Part shown: positions 1-8,187 of the stretch, one piece after another
Layout: each line of letters begins with the position of its first letter
Numbering within the stretch: position 1 is the stretch's first letter
Origin: CAISIP01 sp031403955
Lineage (GTDB): Bacteria; Pseudomonadota; Gammaproteobacteria; Burkholderiales; Burkholderiaceae_C
Direction of reading: 5' to 3'
Assembly (NCBI GenBank): GCA_031403955.1
Contig: JANNGR010000450.1
Location: forward strand, 1-61,366
DNA length: 61,366 nucleotides
Notes under the pieces: generated by a model
The model's database searches: none
Told to the model about the DNA's origin: nothing
What the model saw: the letters and a program-made list of their open reading frames with translations, nothing else
Made by a program: the position numbers and the translations under genes

Positions 1-1
1 C

Positions 2-520
2 GTCATGAACGCCTACCAGATTCCGAACAAGGATGCCCCGCAGGGAATTCCGGTGCCGGTGCTGATCTGGGTTGCGGTCGCGCTGGTGGTGTCGTTCCTG
101 GTGCACCGCACGCGTTTTGGCCGCTATATTTTTGCCATGGGCGGCAACCCGGACGCCGCCGCGCTGGTCGGCATACCGGTGCGGCGGGTGACGCTGATGC
201 TGTTCGGTTTGCTGGCGGTGCTTACGACCATCGCGGCGATTGTGTCGATCGCGCGCCTAAACGCCGGCACCAACTCGGTTGGCAACAACATGGAGTTGCT
301 GGTCATAGCCGCCACCGTGATCGGCGGCACGGCGTTGTCCGGTGGCAGCGGCTCGATCATCGGTTCGGTGCTCGGGGCGCTGATCATGCAATCCATCGAC
401 AGCGGCATGTTGCTGCTCGACGTGCCGATCGGTTACCGCTACGTCATCATCGGGCAGGTGCTGATCGCCGCCGTGGTGTTCGACGTTCTATACCGCAAAT
501 TTACCGGAGAACTGCTGTGA
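2..520 (+). CDS. Sugar ABC transporter permease (CUT2/RbsC-XylH type), 5'-truncated by the window edge
   Basis: This is the C-terminal part of an inner-membrane permease of a ribose/xylose/fructose-type sugar importer. The reading frame is open from base 2, so the true start lies upstream and the Met at base 5 is probably internal. The visible 170 or so residues hold several hydrophobic segments and the family-typical stretches FAMGGNPDAAALVGIP and VIGGTALSGGSGSIIGSVLGA, which match RbsC/XylH permeases. It overlaps the following ATPase gene by 4 bases (GTGA), so the two are translationally coupled. The periplasmic binding protein is presumably further upstream. The family is clear, but the sugar cannot be read from sequence. 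Confidence 0.9.
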   Translation, partial: VMNAYQIPNKDAPQGIPVPVLIWVAVALVVSFLVHRTRFGRYIFAMGGNPDAAALVGIPVRRVTLMLFGLLAVLTTIAAIVSIARLNAGTNSVGNNMELLVIAATVIGGTALSGGSGSIIGSVLGALIMQSIDSGMLLLDVPIGYRYVIIGQVLIAAVVFDVLYRKFTGELL

Positions 521-1335
521 GCACCAGCCTGGCCGCCGCGGCCACGCCCCGGCCGGCGGTTGATCCCACGCGTTGCCTGGTCGAACTGCGCAACATAAAG
601 AAAGCCTTTGGCGGTGTACACGCGGTCGACGACGTGAGCCTGAACCTGTACCCCGGCGAAGTGGTCGCGGTGCTCGGGCACAACGGCGCGGGCAAGTCGA
701 CACTGATGAAAATGCTCGCTGGCGCCTACCCGATCGACAGCGGCGAGGTGGTGATAGCAGGCGAAAAGGCGCATGTGCGCACGCCCGCCGATGCGCAGCG
801 CCTGGGCATCGAATCGATTTACCAGACTCTGGCGCTGGCCGACAACCTGGACGCGGTGGCTAACCTTTTTCTCGGGCGCGAATTATTGACCGCCTGGCGC
901 ACGCTGGACGACCACCGCATGGACGCCGATGCGCGCAAGGTGTTCTTGCGCCTGAACAAGAATTTCACCAACGTGCGCACACCGGTGCGCCGGTTATCGG
1001 GTGGGCAACGCCAGGTGGTGGCGATTTCGCGCGCGATCTATTTCAACGCCCGCATTCTGATCATGGACGAGCCAACCGCCGCGCTGGGGCCGGAAGAAAC
1101 CGCGATGGTTGGCCGCCTGGTGCGCCAGCTAAAGGAAGAAGGCGTCGGCATCTTCCTGATCAGCCACGACATGCACGACGTTTTTGCCTTGAGCGACCGG
1201 CTGTCTGTGATGAAAAACGGACGCCTGGTTGGCACCTACCGGACCCAGGACGTAAACGAAGACGAAGTGCTGGGCATGATCATCCTGGGCAAACAACCCC
1301 CCGGCAAGACACAGGCTGAACGAGCCGTGCGTTAA
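517..1335 (+). CDS. Sugar ABC transporter ATP-binding protein, single nucleotide-binding domain (FrcA-like)
   Basis: ATPase that powers the adjacent sugar permease at the inner face of the membrane. It shows Walker A GHNGAGKS (residues 54-61), signature LSGGQ (160-164), Walker B ILIMDEP (180-186) and the H-loop His in ISHD (217). At 272 residues it carries one ABC domain, whereas RbsA/XylG-type partners usually carry two in about 500 residues. It therefore resembles the single-domain FrcA type and would work as a homodimer. The start is GTG at 517, overlapping the permease stop by 4 bases. The N-terminal 20 residues are a poorly conserved extension. Transport of fructose, inositol or a pentose is possible but not resolved. 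Confidence 0.92.
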   Translation: MSTSLAAAATPRPAVDPTRCLVELRNIKKAFGGVHAVDDVSLNLYPGEVVAVLGHNGAGKSTLMKMLAGAYPIDSGEVVIAGEKAHVRTPADAQRLGIESIYQTLALADNLDAVANLFLGRELLTAWRTLDDHRMDADARKVFLRLNKNFTNVRTPVRRLSGGQRQVVAISRAIYFNARILIMDEPTAALGPEETAMVGRLVRQLKEEGVGIFLISHDMHDVFALSDRLSVMKNGRLVGTYRTQDVNEDEVLGMIILGKQPPGKTQAERAVR

Positions 1336-1366
1336 CGCGCTTTTTGGCCCCACCACCCATGCAGCC

Positions 1367-2365
1367 ATGAAAAAAGTAGTCTGGGGCATTCTGAGCACGG
1401 CCAAAATCGGCCGTGAAAAAGTCATACCGGCGATGCAGGCGGCGCAGTTTTGCGACATACAGGCGCTTGCATCGCGTTCCCTGGCTCGCGCGCGGCAAGC
1501 GGCGGCGGCGCTGGGCATCGCCAGGGCTTATGGCAGTTACCAGGAATTGTTCGCCGACCCGGCCATTGAGGCGATCTACAACCCGCTGCCCAACCACGAG
1601 CATGTGGCGCTGACGTTGCAGGCCGCGCGCGCCGGCAAACATGTGTTGTGCGAAAAGCCACTGGCATTGAATGCCAACCAGGCAGCCGAATTGCGCGAGG
1701 TCGCCGGCCAGGTGCACATCATGGAGGCGTTCATGGTGCGTTTTCATCCGCAGTGGCAACGCGTACGCGCGCTGCTGCGCGCCGATGAACTCGGTCCGGT
1801 GCGATCGATACAGACCTATTTTTCCTATTTCAACCGCGACGCATCCAACATTCGCAACCGGTTCGATATCGGCGGCGGCGCCTTGTACGACATCGGTTGT
1901 TATGCCATCGTCACCGCACGTTATCTGTTCGAGGCCGAGCCGTTGCGCGTGGTGGCGCTGGTTGACCGCGACCCGGCGTTTCAAACCGACCGCGGCGTCA
2001 GTGGCCTGCTTGATTTTGGCGCCGGCCGGCGGCTGGATTTCACCGTCTCGACGCAGTCGGTGCCATACCAGCGGGTGCAGGTGTGTGGTGAGCGCAAACG
2101 CATCGAAATGCGGATTCCGTTCAACGCGCCGCTGGGCGAATCGACCGAACTGCTGTTCGATGACGGCTCGGCGCTGGATGGCAGTCTGGTAACGCGGGAA
2201 ACGGTAGCTGCGTGCAACCAGTATGGCTTGCAGGGCGACGTTTTTTCGCGCGTCGTGCGTGGTGAACTTGCGCTGCCCTACGGCATCGAAGACGCGATTC
2301 TCAATCTGCGCGTAATCGACGCGTTGTTCGAGTCCGAAAGAACCGCCGGCTGGGTATCGCTTTGA
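1367..2365 (+). CDS. Gfo/Idh/MocA family NAD(P)-dependent oxidoreductase
   Basis: A 332-residue cytoplasmic oxidoreductase with an N-terminal Rossmann fold (WGILSTAKIGREKVIPAMQ near the start), the family motif EKPLALN near residue 95, and a C-terminal alpha/beta substrate domain (DIGGGALYDIGCYA around residue 168). Members oxidise or reduce sugars, inositols or sugar derivatives. It follows the sugar ABC genes by 31 bases on the same strand and probably acts on the imported substrate, but the substrate is unknown. The start codon is ATG. The stop overlaps the TTG start of the next gene by 4 bases, which suggests one transcription unit continuing to about 5.3 kb. Confidence 0.88.
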   Translation: MKKVVWGILSTAKIGREKVIPAMQAAQFCDIQALASRSLARARQAAAALGIARAYGSYQELFADPAIEAIYNPLPNHEHVALTLQAARAGKHVLCEKPLALNANQAAELREVAGQVHIMEAFMVRFHPQWQRVRALLRADELGPVRSIQTYFSYFNRDASNIRNRFDIGGGALYDIGCYAIVTARYLFEAEPLRVVALVDRDPAFQTDRGVSGLLDFGAGRRLDFTVSTQSVPYQRVQVCGERKRIEMRIPFNAPLGESTELLFDDGSALDGSLVTRETVAACNQYGLQGDVFSRVVRGELALPYGIEDAILNLRVIDALFESERTAGWVSL

Positions 2366-3972
2366 TCCGCCTGCGCAACCTGACACTGGTGCTCATGGTC
2401 ATGGTGTCAACGCTGAACATCGATGCAGCCGACACGCCGCCGATACCGCGCTTTGTCGAAGAAACCGACGCTGCCGGATTACAAAGCCGGTATGAAGGAG
2501 ATTTCGAGTTTCAGGTTGGCGGCGGGGTGGCCACCTTTGACTGCGACGGCGACGGGCTGCCCGAGGTTTATGTGACCGGCGGCGTGAACAAGGCCAAGTT
2601 CTACCGCAACCGCAGCACGCGCGGCGGACCAATCAAGCTGCAGGAAGAACGCTCCGGGCTGGAGTTGACTGGCGCCAATGGCGCCTATGCGCTGGACGTG
2701 GATGGCGACGGCACGACCGACATGGTCGTATTGCGCGTCGGCGAAGTGCAAGTGTTGCGCGGTCTGGGCGGGTGCAGGTTTGAACGCGCCAACGACAAAT
2801 GGGCGCTGCGCGGCAGCAATGCGTGGCACAGCGCGTTTTCCGCCACCTGGGAGCGCGGCCAGCAGTGGCCGACTTTTGCCATCGGCACTTATGTGGACCG
2901 CGGCAAACCCGACTTTCCCTGGGGTAGCTGCACACCCGGCAGCCTTCTGCGGCCGGCACCTGACGGCAGAAGTTTTGCGCCTCCAACGGAACTGACCCCC
3001 GGACACTGCGCCCTGTCGATGCTGTTTTCGGATTGGGGCCGAACCGGAGAAGCGGGTCTTCGGGTCAGCAACGACCGCGAGTACTACAAAGATGGGCAGG
3101 AGCAATTGTGGAAAGTGTCACCCAGCCAGGTGCCGCGGTTATACACCCCGGAACAGGGCTGGAAACCGTTGCAGATCTGGGGCATGGGCATTGCCAGCCA
3201 TGACCTCGACGGTGACGGACGGCCGGAAATATTTCTGACCAGCATGTCGGACAACAAGCTGCAAAAACTCGAAGGCGACGGCAGCCAGCCGGCCTACAGC
3301 GACATGGCTTACAAACGCGGAGTAACCGCGCACCGGCCGTATGTGGGCGGTGATATACACCCCTCCACCGCCTGGCATGCGCAGTTTGCCGATGTCAACC
3401 ATGACGCACTGGTGGACCTGTTCCTGGTCAAGGGTAATGTGGCTAACATGCCCGACTTTGCCACGCTGGACCCCAACAATCTGCTGCTGCAACAAACCGA
3501 CGGCCGCTTCTTCGAAGCCGGCCAGCAAGCCGGCATTGCCAGTTACAAGCGCGGGCGCGGAGGCATGCTGGTGGACCTGAATGGCGACGGCTTGCTGGAC
3601 ATGATTGTCGTCAACCGCTGGGACAAGGCGCAACTCTGGCGCAACGTTGGCGCGGGCAGTGCCGACCGGCCAATGCCGATGGGCCAGTGGCTCCAGTTGC
3701 GCCTGCGCCAGAGCGGCGGCAACCGTGACGCCATCGGTGCCTGGGTCGAGGTCGACCTGGGCCAGCGCACCATTCGCCAGGAATTGACGGTTGGTGGCGG
3801 GCATGCCAGCGGGCATCTGGGCTGGATGCATTTTGGCCTTGGGCCGGCAAAAACCGTGAAACTGCGCGTGTTATGGCCGCACGCAAGCTGGGGGCCCTGG
3901 CAGACGGTTGCGGCGGACGGCTTTTACATCGTGGACCGGCAGGCCGGCGTCAGCGCCTGGAAAGCACCGTGA
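2362..3972 (+). CDS. Secreted FG-GAP/VCBS repeat protein with C-terminal ASPIC/UnbV domain (CRTAC1-like)
   Basis: A 536-residue protein with an N-terminal hydrophobic signal segment (residues 3-20) ending near DAAD. It carries calcium-binding-type FG-GAP blade motifs: DCDGDGLPEVY (60), DVDGDGTTDM (112), DLDGDGRPEIF (about 281), DVNHDALVDLF (about 344) and DLNGDGLLDM (about 406). The C-terminal 90 residues resemble the ASPIC/UnbV domain (WLQLRLR, GHLGWMHFGLG). The start is TTG at 2362, overlapping the preceding stop. The stop overlaps the next gene's GTG by 4 bases. It is predicted to be an exported beta-propeller, with a binding rather than catalytic role inferred. The coupling to a haloperoxidase/PAP2 enzyme suggests the two act together outside the cytoplasm. 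Confidence 0.82.
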   Translation: MIRLRNLTLVLMVMVSTLNIDAADTPPIPRFVEETDAAGLQSRYEGDFEFQVGGGVATFDCDGDGLPEVYVTGGVNKAKFYRNRSTRGGPIKLQEERSGLELTGANGAYALDVDGDGTTDMVVLRVGEVQVLRGLGGCRFERANDKWALRGSNAWHSAFSATWERGQQWPTFAIGTYVDRGKPDFPWGSCTPGSLLRPAPDGRSFAPPTELTPGHCALSMLFSDWGRTGEAGLRVSNDREYYKDGQEQLWKVSPSQVPRLYTPEQGWKPLQIWGMGIASHDLDGDGRPEIFLTSMSDNKLQKLEGDGSQPAYSDMAYKRGVTAHRPYVGGDIHPSTAWHAQFADVNHDALVDLFLVKGNVANMPDFATLDPNNLLLQQTDGRFFEAGQQAGIASYKRGRGGMLVDLNGDGLLDMIVVNRWDKAQLWRNVGAGSADRPMPMGQWLQLRLRQSGGNRDAIGAWVEVDLGQRTIRQELTVGGGHASGHLGWMHFGLGPAKTVKLRVLWPHASWGPWQTVAADGFYIVDRQAGVSAWKAP

Positions 3973-5339
3973 AACGCTGCTACCAGCGCTACGCCCGAGC
4001 ACTGGCCCTGCTGGTGCTTGCCGCCGTCGGCCCATTTGCGGCACAAGCCCAGGCACCAGCCAGCGGCGCGGCGCGGCCGGCCAGCGCCTACAGCGCCGCG
4101 GTGGCGACCGACTGGTTCCATCTGGCCCTGCTGCTGACGCAGCAAACCCCCGGTTTCAGCCCGCCGGTGGCGTCGCGGGCACTGGCCTACCTGGGTCTGG
4201 CGTTATACGAGTCGGTGGTGCCGGGCATGCCGGACCATACCAGCCTGGCCGGTCAACTCAATGAACTCAGTTCCCTGCCCTGGGCGCAGCCCGACGAAGT
4301 GCTGCATTGGCCCACGGTGGCGAACGCCGCGCTGGCCACCATGACACGTTTGATGTTTGGCAACGCGAGCGCCGAGAACAAGGCCCGCATCGACCTGCTG
4401 GAGCGCAATATGGCGCTTAAATACGGGGCGGATTTCGACCCTTCGGCCTTGTCCGGTGACATCACGAACCGCTCCGAGACCTTCGGCAAACTGATGGCCA
4501 TGGCGCTCATGACCTGGGCCCGGACCGACGGCGGCCATGAAGCCTGGGGGCCGCTGCGCCGCGGCCAGGCCAACTATGTACCACCCAGCGGCGCCGGACA
4601 ATGGAGCGCCACACCACCCGCCTTTGCAGCCGCGTTGCTGCCACGCTGGGGCGACAACCGGACGTTTGTGTTGAAGAGCGCCAAGGACTGTCCGGCCCCG
4701 GCCCCGCCACCCTACTCCGAAGAGGTTTCATCGGCTTTTTACAAAGACGCGCAGGAGGTTTACCGCATCAGCAACCAGGCCACGCAGGAGCAGCGCCAGA
4801 TTGCGTTGTACTGGGCCGACGATCCGGGCAAGACGCCAACACCGGCTGGGCATTGGGTGTTTATCGCCAACGACCTGCTGAAAGCCCGCAAGGCCAGCCT
4901 TGCCGATGCCGCCCAAACCCTGGCCCAGCTCAATCTGGCGATGGCCGATGCCTTCATTGCCAGTTGGTCGGCGAAGTACGCTCTGAATGTCTTGCGGCCG
5001 GTGACCTATGTGCAACTGGTGATCGACAGCAACTGGGTGCCCACGTTGATGGACACGCCACCGTTCCCGGAATACCCTTCCGGCCACTCGGTGCAGTCGA
5101 GCGCGGCCGCAGGCGTACTGGCACGACTATTTGGTGCCGAGACCACATTCACCGATAACACCCACAATGACCGCGGCTGGGGTCCGCGCAACTTCAGCAG
5201 TTTCCAGGCGGCGGCAGACGAAGCGGCACGCTCCCGCCAAACGGCTGGCATTCATTTCGATTTTGGAGTCACGGGTGGTCAGGCGCAGGGGCGTTGTGTT
5301 TCGGCCAAAGTGCTGGCGCTCAAATTTCGGCGTCAGTAA
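3969..5339 (+). CDS. Exported vanadium-dependent haloperoxidase / PAP2-superfamily enzyme
   Basis: A 456-residue protein with a signal peptide (residues 1-28, ending AAQAQA). The complete PAP2/vanadate-binding signature is present: K-x6-RP (K336, R343-P344), PSGH (370-373) and SR-x5-H (S422, R423, H429). The size and the N-terminal helical domain fit vanadium-dependent haloperoxidases better than small acid phosphatases, though both share this active site and the metal cannot be told from sequence. The start is GTG at 3969, coupled to the FG-GAP gene by a GTGA overlap. The longer in-frame ATG upstream at 3873 would lie inside that gene and lacks a signal peptide. The stop codon coincides with the 3-bp duplication flanking a MITE-like element. 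Confidence 0.85.
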   Translation: MKRCYQRYARALALLVLAAVGPFAAQAQAPASGAARPASAYSAAVATDWFHLALLLTQQTPGFSPPVASRALAYLGLALYESVVPGMPDHTSLAGQLNELSSLPWAQPDEVLHWPTVANAALATMTRLMFGNASAENKARIDLLERNMALKYGADFDPSALSGDITNRSETFGKLMAMALMTWARTDGGHEAWGPLRRGQANYVPPSGAGQWSATPPAFAAALLPRWGDNRTFVLKSAKDCPAPAPPPYSEEVSSAFYKDAQEVYRISNQATQEQRQIALYWADDPGKTPTPAGHWVFIANDLLKARKASLADAAQTLAQLNLAMADAFIASWSAKYALNVLRPVTYVQLVIDSNWVPTLMDTPPFPEYPSGHSVQSSAAAGVLARLFGAETTFTDNTHNDRGWGPRNFSSFQAAADEAARSRQTAGIHFDFGVTGGQAQGRCVSAKVLALKFRRQ

Positions 5340-5656
5340 CCCTAGATTCGGCAGTTGACCGCTACCTTTCGCTGGCCATACCGCATGAAGACTGAGCTTT
5401 TTCCCCCGGACGACTGTCACCGTGCGGGTGACTGCGCTACGCACCCGATTGAGCTGCGCTACGGCACGCTTTCGGCGTTGCTCGCCTTGCAGGCCGCGGC
5501 GTCGCGGAGCTCCGCCCCTTCGACCCGTCCGAGTCTGCGCGGCAGACTCGGAGCCGCGGGTCTCAGCCTCGCGGGCATTAGCCCGCAGCGTCGTCGCGCC
5601 TTGCCAGCGCACCGCATCGCAGCCCGCTCGGGCGCGTCCAACTGCCGAATCTAGGG
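5340..5656. mobile_element. MITE-like non-coding element with perfect 18-bp terminal inverted repeats
   Basis: Bases 5340-5357 (CCCTAGATTCGGCAGTTG) are the exact reverse complement of 5639-5656. Allowing two mismatches, the match extends about five bases further inward. The trinucleotide TAA sits immediately outside both ends (5337-5339 and 5657-5659), as a 3-bp target duplication would; the left copy is the haloperoxidase stop codon. The 317-bp interior shows no recognisable protein but several stem-loops, for example 5529-5538 with 5542-5551 (perfect 10-bp stem, 3-nt loop) and 5571-5576 with 5581-5586. The structure fits a non-autonomous miniature transposable element. No second copy was seen in the window. 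It fills the whole gap between the flanking genes. Confidence 0.72.
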
Positions 5657-5694
5657 TAACCCGGTGCATCGGATTGTGTGCCAGCATCCGTGCC

Positions 5695-6087
5695 ATGAAC
5701 CTGCTCAACCACACGCTGGCTGACGGCATACGCCGGGTCGGCTTTCGCAAGTGGTACGAGCGTGAATTGCTCGCCAGCCACGCCCACATGTTGCTGGCGT
5801 TTTTGTGCGTCATCGCACTGATGGCCAGCATGGAAGCGTTCCGTGGCGCCACGCCGGGGCAAAAGCTGATCAATGTCTTATTGGTCATCGTCAGCGCGGC
5901 GACGGGACTGTGGGCCCTGCGTCGTTACCTGTACCTGCTGATGCATGCAGAGGAGGTCGCCAACCAGGCCAATTGCCCGCAGTGCGCCGCCTACGGCAGC
6001 CTGACGCTGGTGGAGGAGGACCGGCGCAATGGCGCGGCGCTGGTATGTTGCAAGAAGTGTGCGCACCAGTGGACCATCGTCCCCTGA
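5695..6087 (+). CDS. Small inner-membrane protein with C-terminal zinc ribbon
   Basis: A 130-residue protein of unknown function. The ATG at 5695 gives a short cytoplasmic N-terminus, two hydrophobic segments (about residues 32-47 and 60-83) and a C-terminal four-cysteine ribbon made of CPQC and CCKKC followed by AHQW. The arrangement suggests a membrane-anchored zinc-binding knuckle facing the cytoplasm. Longer in-frame starts run back into the MITE-like element and are not credible. It starts 36 bases after the element's right edge and stands alone between it and a convergent minus-strand gene. Confidence 0.6.
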   Translation: MNLLNHTLADGIRRVGFRKWYERELLASHAHMLLAFLCVIALMASMEAFRGATPGQKLINVLLVIVSAATGLWALRRYLYLLMHAEEVANQANCPQCAAYGSLTLVEEDRRNGAALVCCKKCAHQWTIVP

Positions 6088-6109
6088 ACGGTGAATATTG
6101 GCAGGCACC

Positions 6110-7138
6110 TCAGCGCACCAACGCAAGCGCCGCGTAATCGCCCACCTTCTCGCCCAGCCCCGCACTCACCAATTCGAAGCCATTCGTCAGTGCACCCAGC
6201 TTGCCCGCGATATGCGAGCGCAGTTTGGGCAGCAAAAAGTCGCGGTGGTGCCAGAACACGCTGCCGCCGATGCTGATGCGCTGCAAGTCCAGCGTCACGA
6301 CCAGGTTGTACAAGGTGCGCCCCATCACGCGGCACAAGTCGTCGACGATGGCTTGCGCGCCTGGACTGCCGGCGCGCGCGGCGGCCATAAGCGCCGCTGC
6401 GTCAACATAACCGTCCGACGCGAAACGCCGCGGTAACGCATTGCCGGCGACCAGAGCCTCCACGTCGCCAATATTGCCGCAGCCGCACAAGGCATCCAGG
6501 TTGTCGCTCACGAACATGTGACCGGCATGCCCGGCGTTGCCGTTCTTGCCACGCAGCACCTGTCCATCGACACACAAGCCGACGCCAATACCGGTGCTCC
6601 AGGTCACATAGGCGCAGTGTTCCAGGCCCTGCAAGGCGCCCCAGCGCCGCTCGGCCTCGAGTGCCGCAATGCCATCGTTGGCCACGCGCACATTGCCAAA
6701 CAACGCGCGCAATGGCGCCTCCAGCACGGCGCTGGTCCAGTCGTTGGGCAGGCCACGCCCGGGTCCGGCCAGACCACCGCAGATATTGGGCGCTGCCAGT
6801 TCCACACACCTATCACGGATCACAAACGGTCCGCAGGATGAAACACCGACTGCCGAGATGTCGGCCACGGCCAAACCGACACTGGCGCAGCTTTGCGCAA
6901 TCAGACCAATGACCTGGCGGCCGAGCGCGTCACTGGAGCCTTGTTTGGCGGTGGGTTCCGCCACGCGGCCGCGAATGCCACCCGCATCGGCCACGCTGAC
7001 CGCCACCTTGGTGCCGCCAACGTCGACACAGGCCTTCACGCCAACCAAACTCGCGAACAGCGCGGAGTCCAGCACAAACGGGCCAGGTTTTATGTTCAAT
7101 TCTGAATCCTGATGCAATACACCAGCGTTTATTGGCAT
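6110..7138 (-). CDS. ROK family sugar kinase (glucokinase/mannokinase-like)
   Basis: A 342-residue ROK protein with the phosphate-binding motif DVGGTK (39-44), a central catalytic region and the ROK cysteine motif, here CGCGNIGDVEAL. The usual last zinc-ligand Cys of C-x-C-G-x-x-G-C is Asp, so the zinc site may be altered. The start is ATG at 7138, backed by an AGGAA ribosome-binding site 6 bases upstream. The first 35 residues are an extension before the conserved core, and a GTG at 7039 is a weaker alternative. There is no HTH domain, so it is an enzyme rather than a ROK repressor. It lies 36 bases downstream of a cupin phosphomannose isomerase on the same strand, which makes a mannose kinase role attractive. 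Confidence 0.8.
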   Translation of the reverse strand: MPINAGVLHQDSELNIKPGPFVLDSALFASLVGVKACVDVGGTKVAVSVADAGGIRGRVAEPTAKQGSSDALGRQVIGLIAQSCASVGLAVADISAVGVSSCGPFVIRDRCVELAAPNICGGLAGPGRGLPNDWTSAVLEAPLRALFGNVRVANDGIAALEAERRWGALQGLEHCAYVTWSTGIGVGLCVDGQVLRGKNGNAGHAGHMFVSDNLDALCGCGNIGDVEALVAGNALPRRFASDGYVDAAALMAAARAGSPGAQAIVDDLCRVMGRTLYNLVVTLDLQRISIGGSVFWHHRDFLLPKLRSHIAGKLGALTNGFELVSAGLGEKVGDYAALALVR

Positions 7139-7174
7139 GTCATTCCTGTCGACAAATACAGGCCTTGCGAGCGG

Positions 7175-7543
7175 TCACACCCGCCCGTAATCGTCCTGCA
7201 AACGCACGATGTCGTCTTCGCCCAGGTAGCTGCCAAACTGGACTTCCACGATTTCCACCGTCTGTTGTGTCATGTTAGCCAGCCGGTGCACCTCGCCGAT
7301 GGCAATGTCGACATGCTGGCCCGCCGTCAGGTCCAGCACGAGGGCACCGACGGTGACCCGCGCGACGCCTTGCACCACCACCCAGTGCTCGGCGCGCTGG
7401 CGGTGTTTCTGCAAGCTGAGTTGTTGTCCGGCGTGAACGCGAATGCGTTTTACCTTGTTGCCTGGCGCTTCGGACACGGTCTCGTACCAGCCCCAGGGGC
7501 GTTCGGTGCGTTCAATGGTTTCACTGCGAGTTGTGGTGTGCAT
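7175..7543 (-). CDS. Stand-alone cupin mannose-6-phosphate isomerase (type II PMI domain)
   Basis: A 122-residue single-domain cupin. It matches the isomerase tail of bifunctional ManC proteins: RPWGWYE, VKRIRV, LSLQKHRQRAEHWVVV with the metal-binding His and Glu, and the end motif SYLGEDDIVRLQDDYGR. It would interconvert mannose-6-phosphate and fructose-6-phosphate in the cytoplasm. The full-length ManC in this window (43779-45284) ends in a closely similar domain, so this gene may be a duplicated or catabolic version. It is followed 36 bases later by a ROK kinase, forming a plausible mannose kinase/isomerase pair. The ATG start at 7543 has no strong ribosome-binding site. Confidence 0.85.
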   Translation of the reverse strand: MHTTTRSETIERTERPWGWYETVSEAPGNKVKRIRVHAGQQLSLQKHRQRAEHWVVVQGVARVTVGALVLDLTAGQHVDIAIGEVHRLANMTQQTVEIVEVQFGSYLGEDDIVRLQDDYGRV

Positions 7544-7669
7544 GAACTGCTGATCCAGTGCGTTTCAGTTCGATAGATGGTAATACGCATCCAAGCAGCA
7601 GGCCAGCAGCGAGCTTTCGGACCCGCTACCGGACGACCGCTCGGCCCAGTCAAACGACTGCCTGCCGCG

Positions 7670-8107
7670 TTAGGCCAGTTGCGCCTTAGTCCAGCGCACG
7701 ATGTCCGTTGCCCCCATGGCGCCGGGCTGGCGTGCGATTTCACGACCGCCGCGAAACAGTGCCAGCGTGGGAATGCTTCGAATGTTGAAACGCGCCCCCA
7801 AGTTCTGCGCTTCCTCGGTATTTACCTTGGCCAGCCTCACCCGCGGTTCGAGTTCGGCGGCTGCCTGCTCAAAGGCCGGCGCCATCTGGCGGCAAGGGCC
7901 GCACCAGGGAGCCCAGAAGTCGACCAGTACCGGAATGGCGCTGCGACCGATGTGGCGCTCGAACGCGGCTTCGTCCAAGGCGACCGAATGGGCTGTGAAC
8001 AATGGCTTGTGGCACTTGCCGCAATCGGGCGCATTGGCAAGGTCGTCGTCCGCCACACGATTGGTGGTGTGGCAGTGGGGGCAAACAATGTGCTGGGAAT
8101 CGGTCAT
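7670..8107 (-). CDS. trxC: Thioredoxin 2 (TrxC), zinc-containing
   Basis: A 145-residue cytoplasmic disulfide reductase. The N-terminal zinc finger has two CxxC pairs (CPHC and CGKC) and precedes a thioredoxin fold with active site WCGPC and the cis-proline region RSIPTLALF. This is the layout of thioredoxin 2 rather than TrxA. The start ATG at 8107 is chosen because GGAG lies 7 bases upstream; the frame runs open to a TTG at 8119 without such support. It is isolated on the minus strand between the MFS transporter and the cupin gene. Confidence 0.93.
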   Translation of the reverse strand: MTDSQHIVCPHCHTTNRVADDDLANAPDCGKCHKPLFTAHSVALDEAAFERHIGRSAIPVLVDFWAPWCGPCRQMAPAFEQAAAELEPRVRLAKVNTEEAQNLGARFNIRSIPTLALFRGGREIARQPGAMGATDIVRWTKAQLA

Positions 8108-8187
8108 CGCGGTCTCCAAGTGGAGTCAGATTTACGGTAGCGCCACGATACCGCGCTCCAAGCGCCGGGACTTGATCGAAATCATGT

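Noticed and set aside
1280..2386. Long minus-strand ORF (368 codons) opposite the Gfo/Idh gene
   Set aside because: It is antisense to a clear enzyme, has no recognisable domain, and such mirror ORFs are common in high-G+C genes.
3873..3968. Longer in-frame start for the haloperoxidase gene
   Set aside because: It lies inside the FG-GAP gene and would put the signal peptide internally; the GTG at 3969 overlaps the previous stop as expected.
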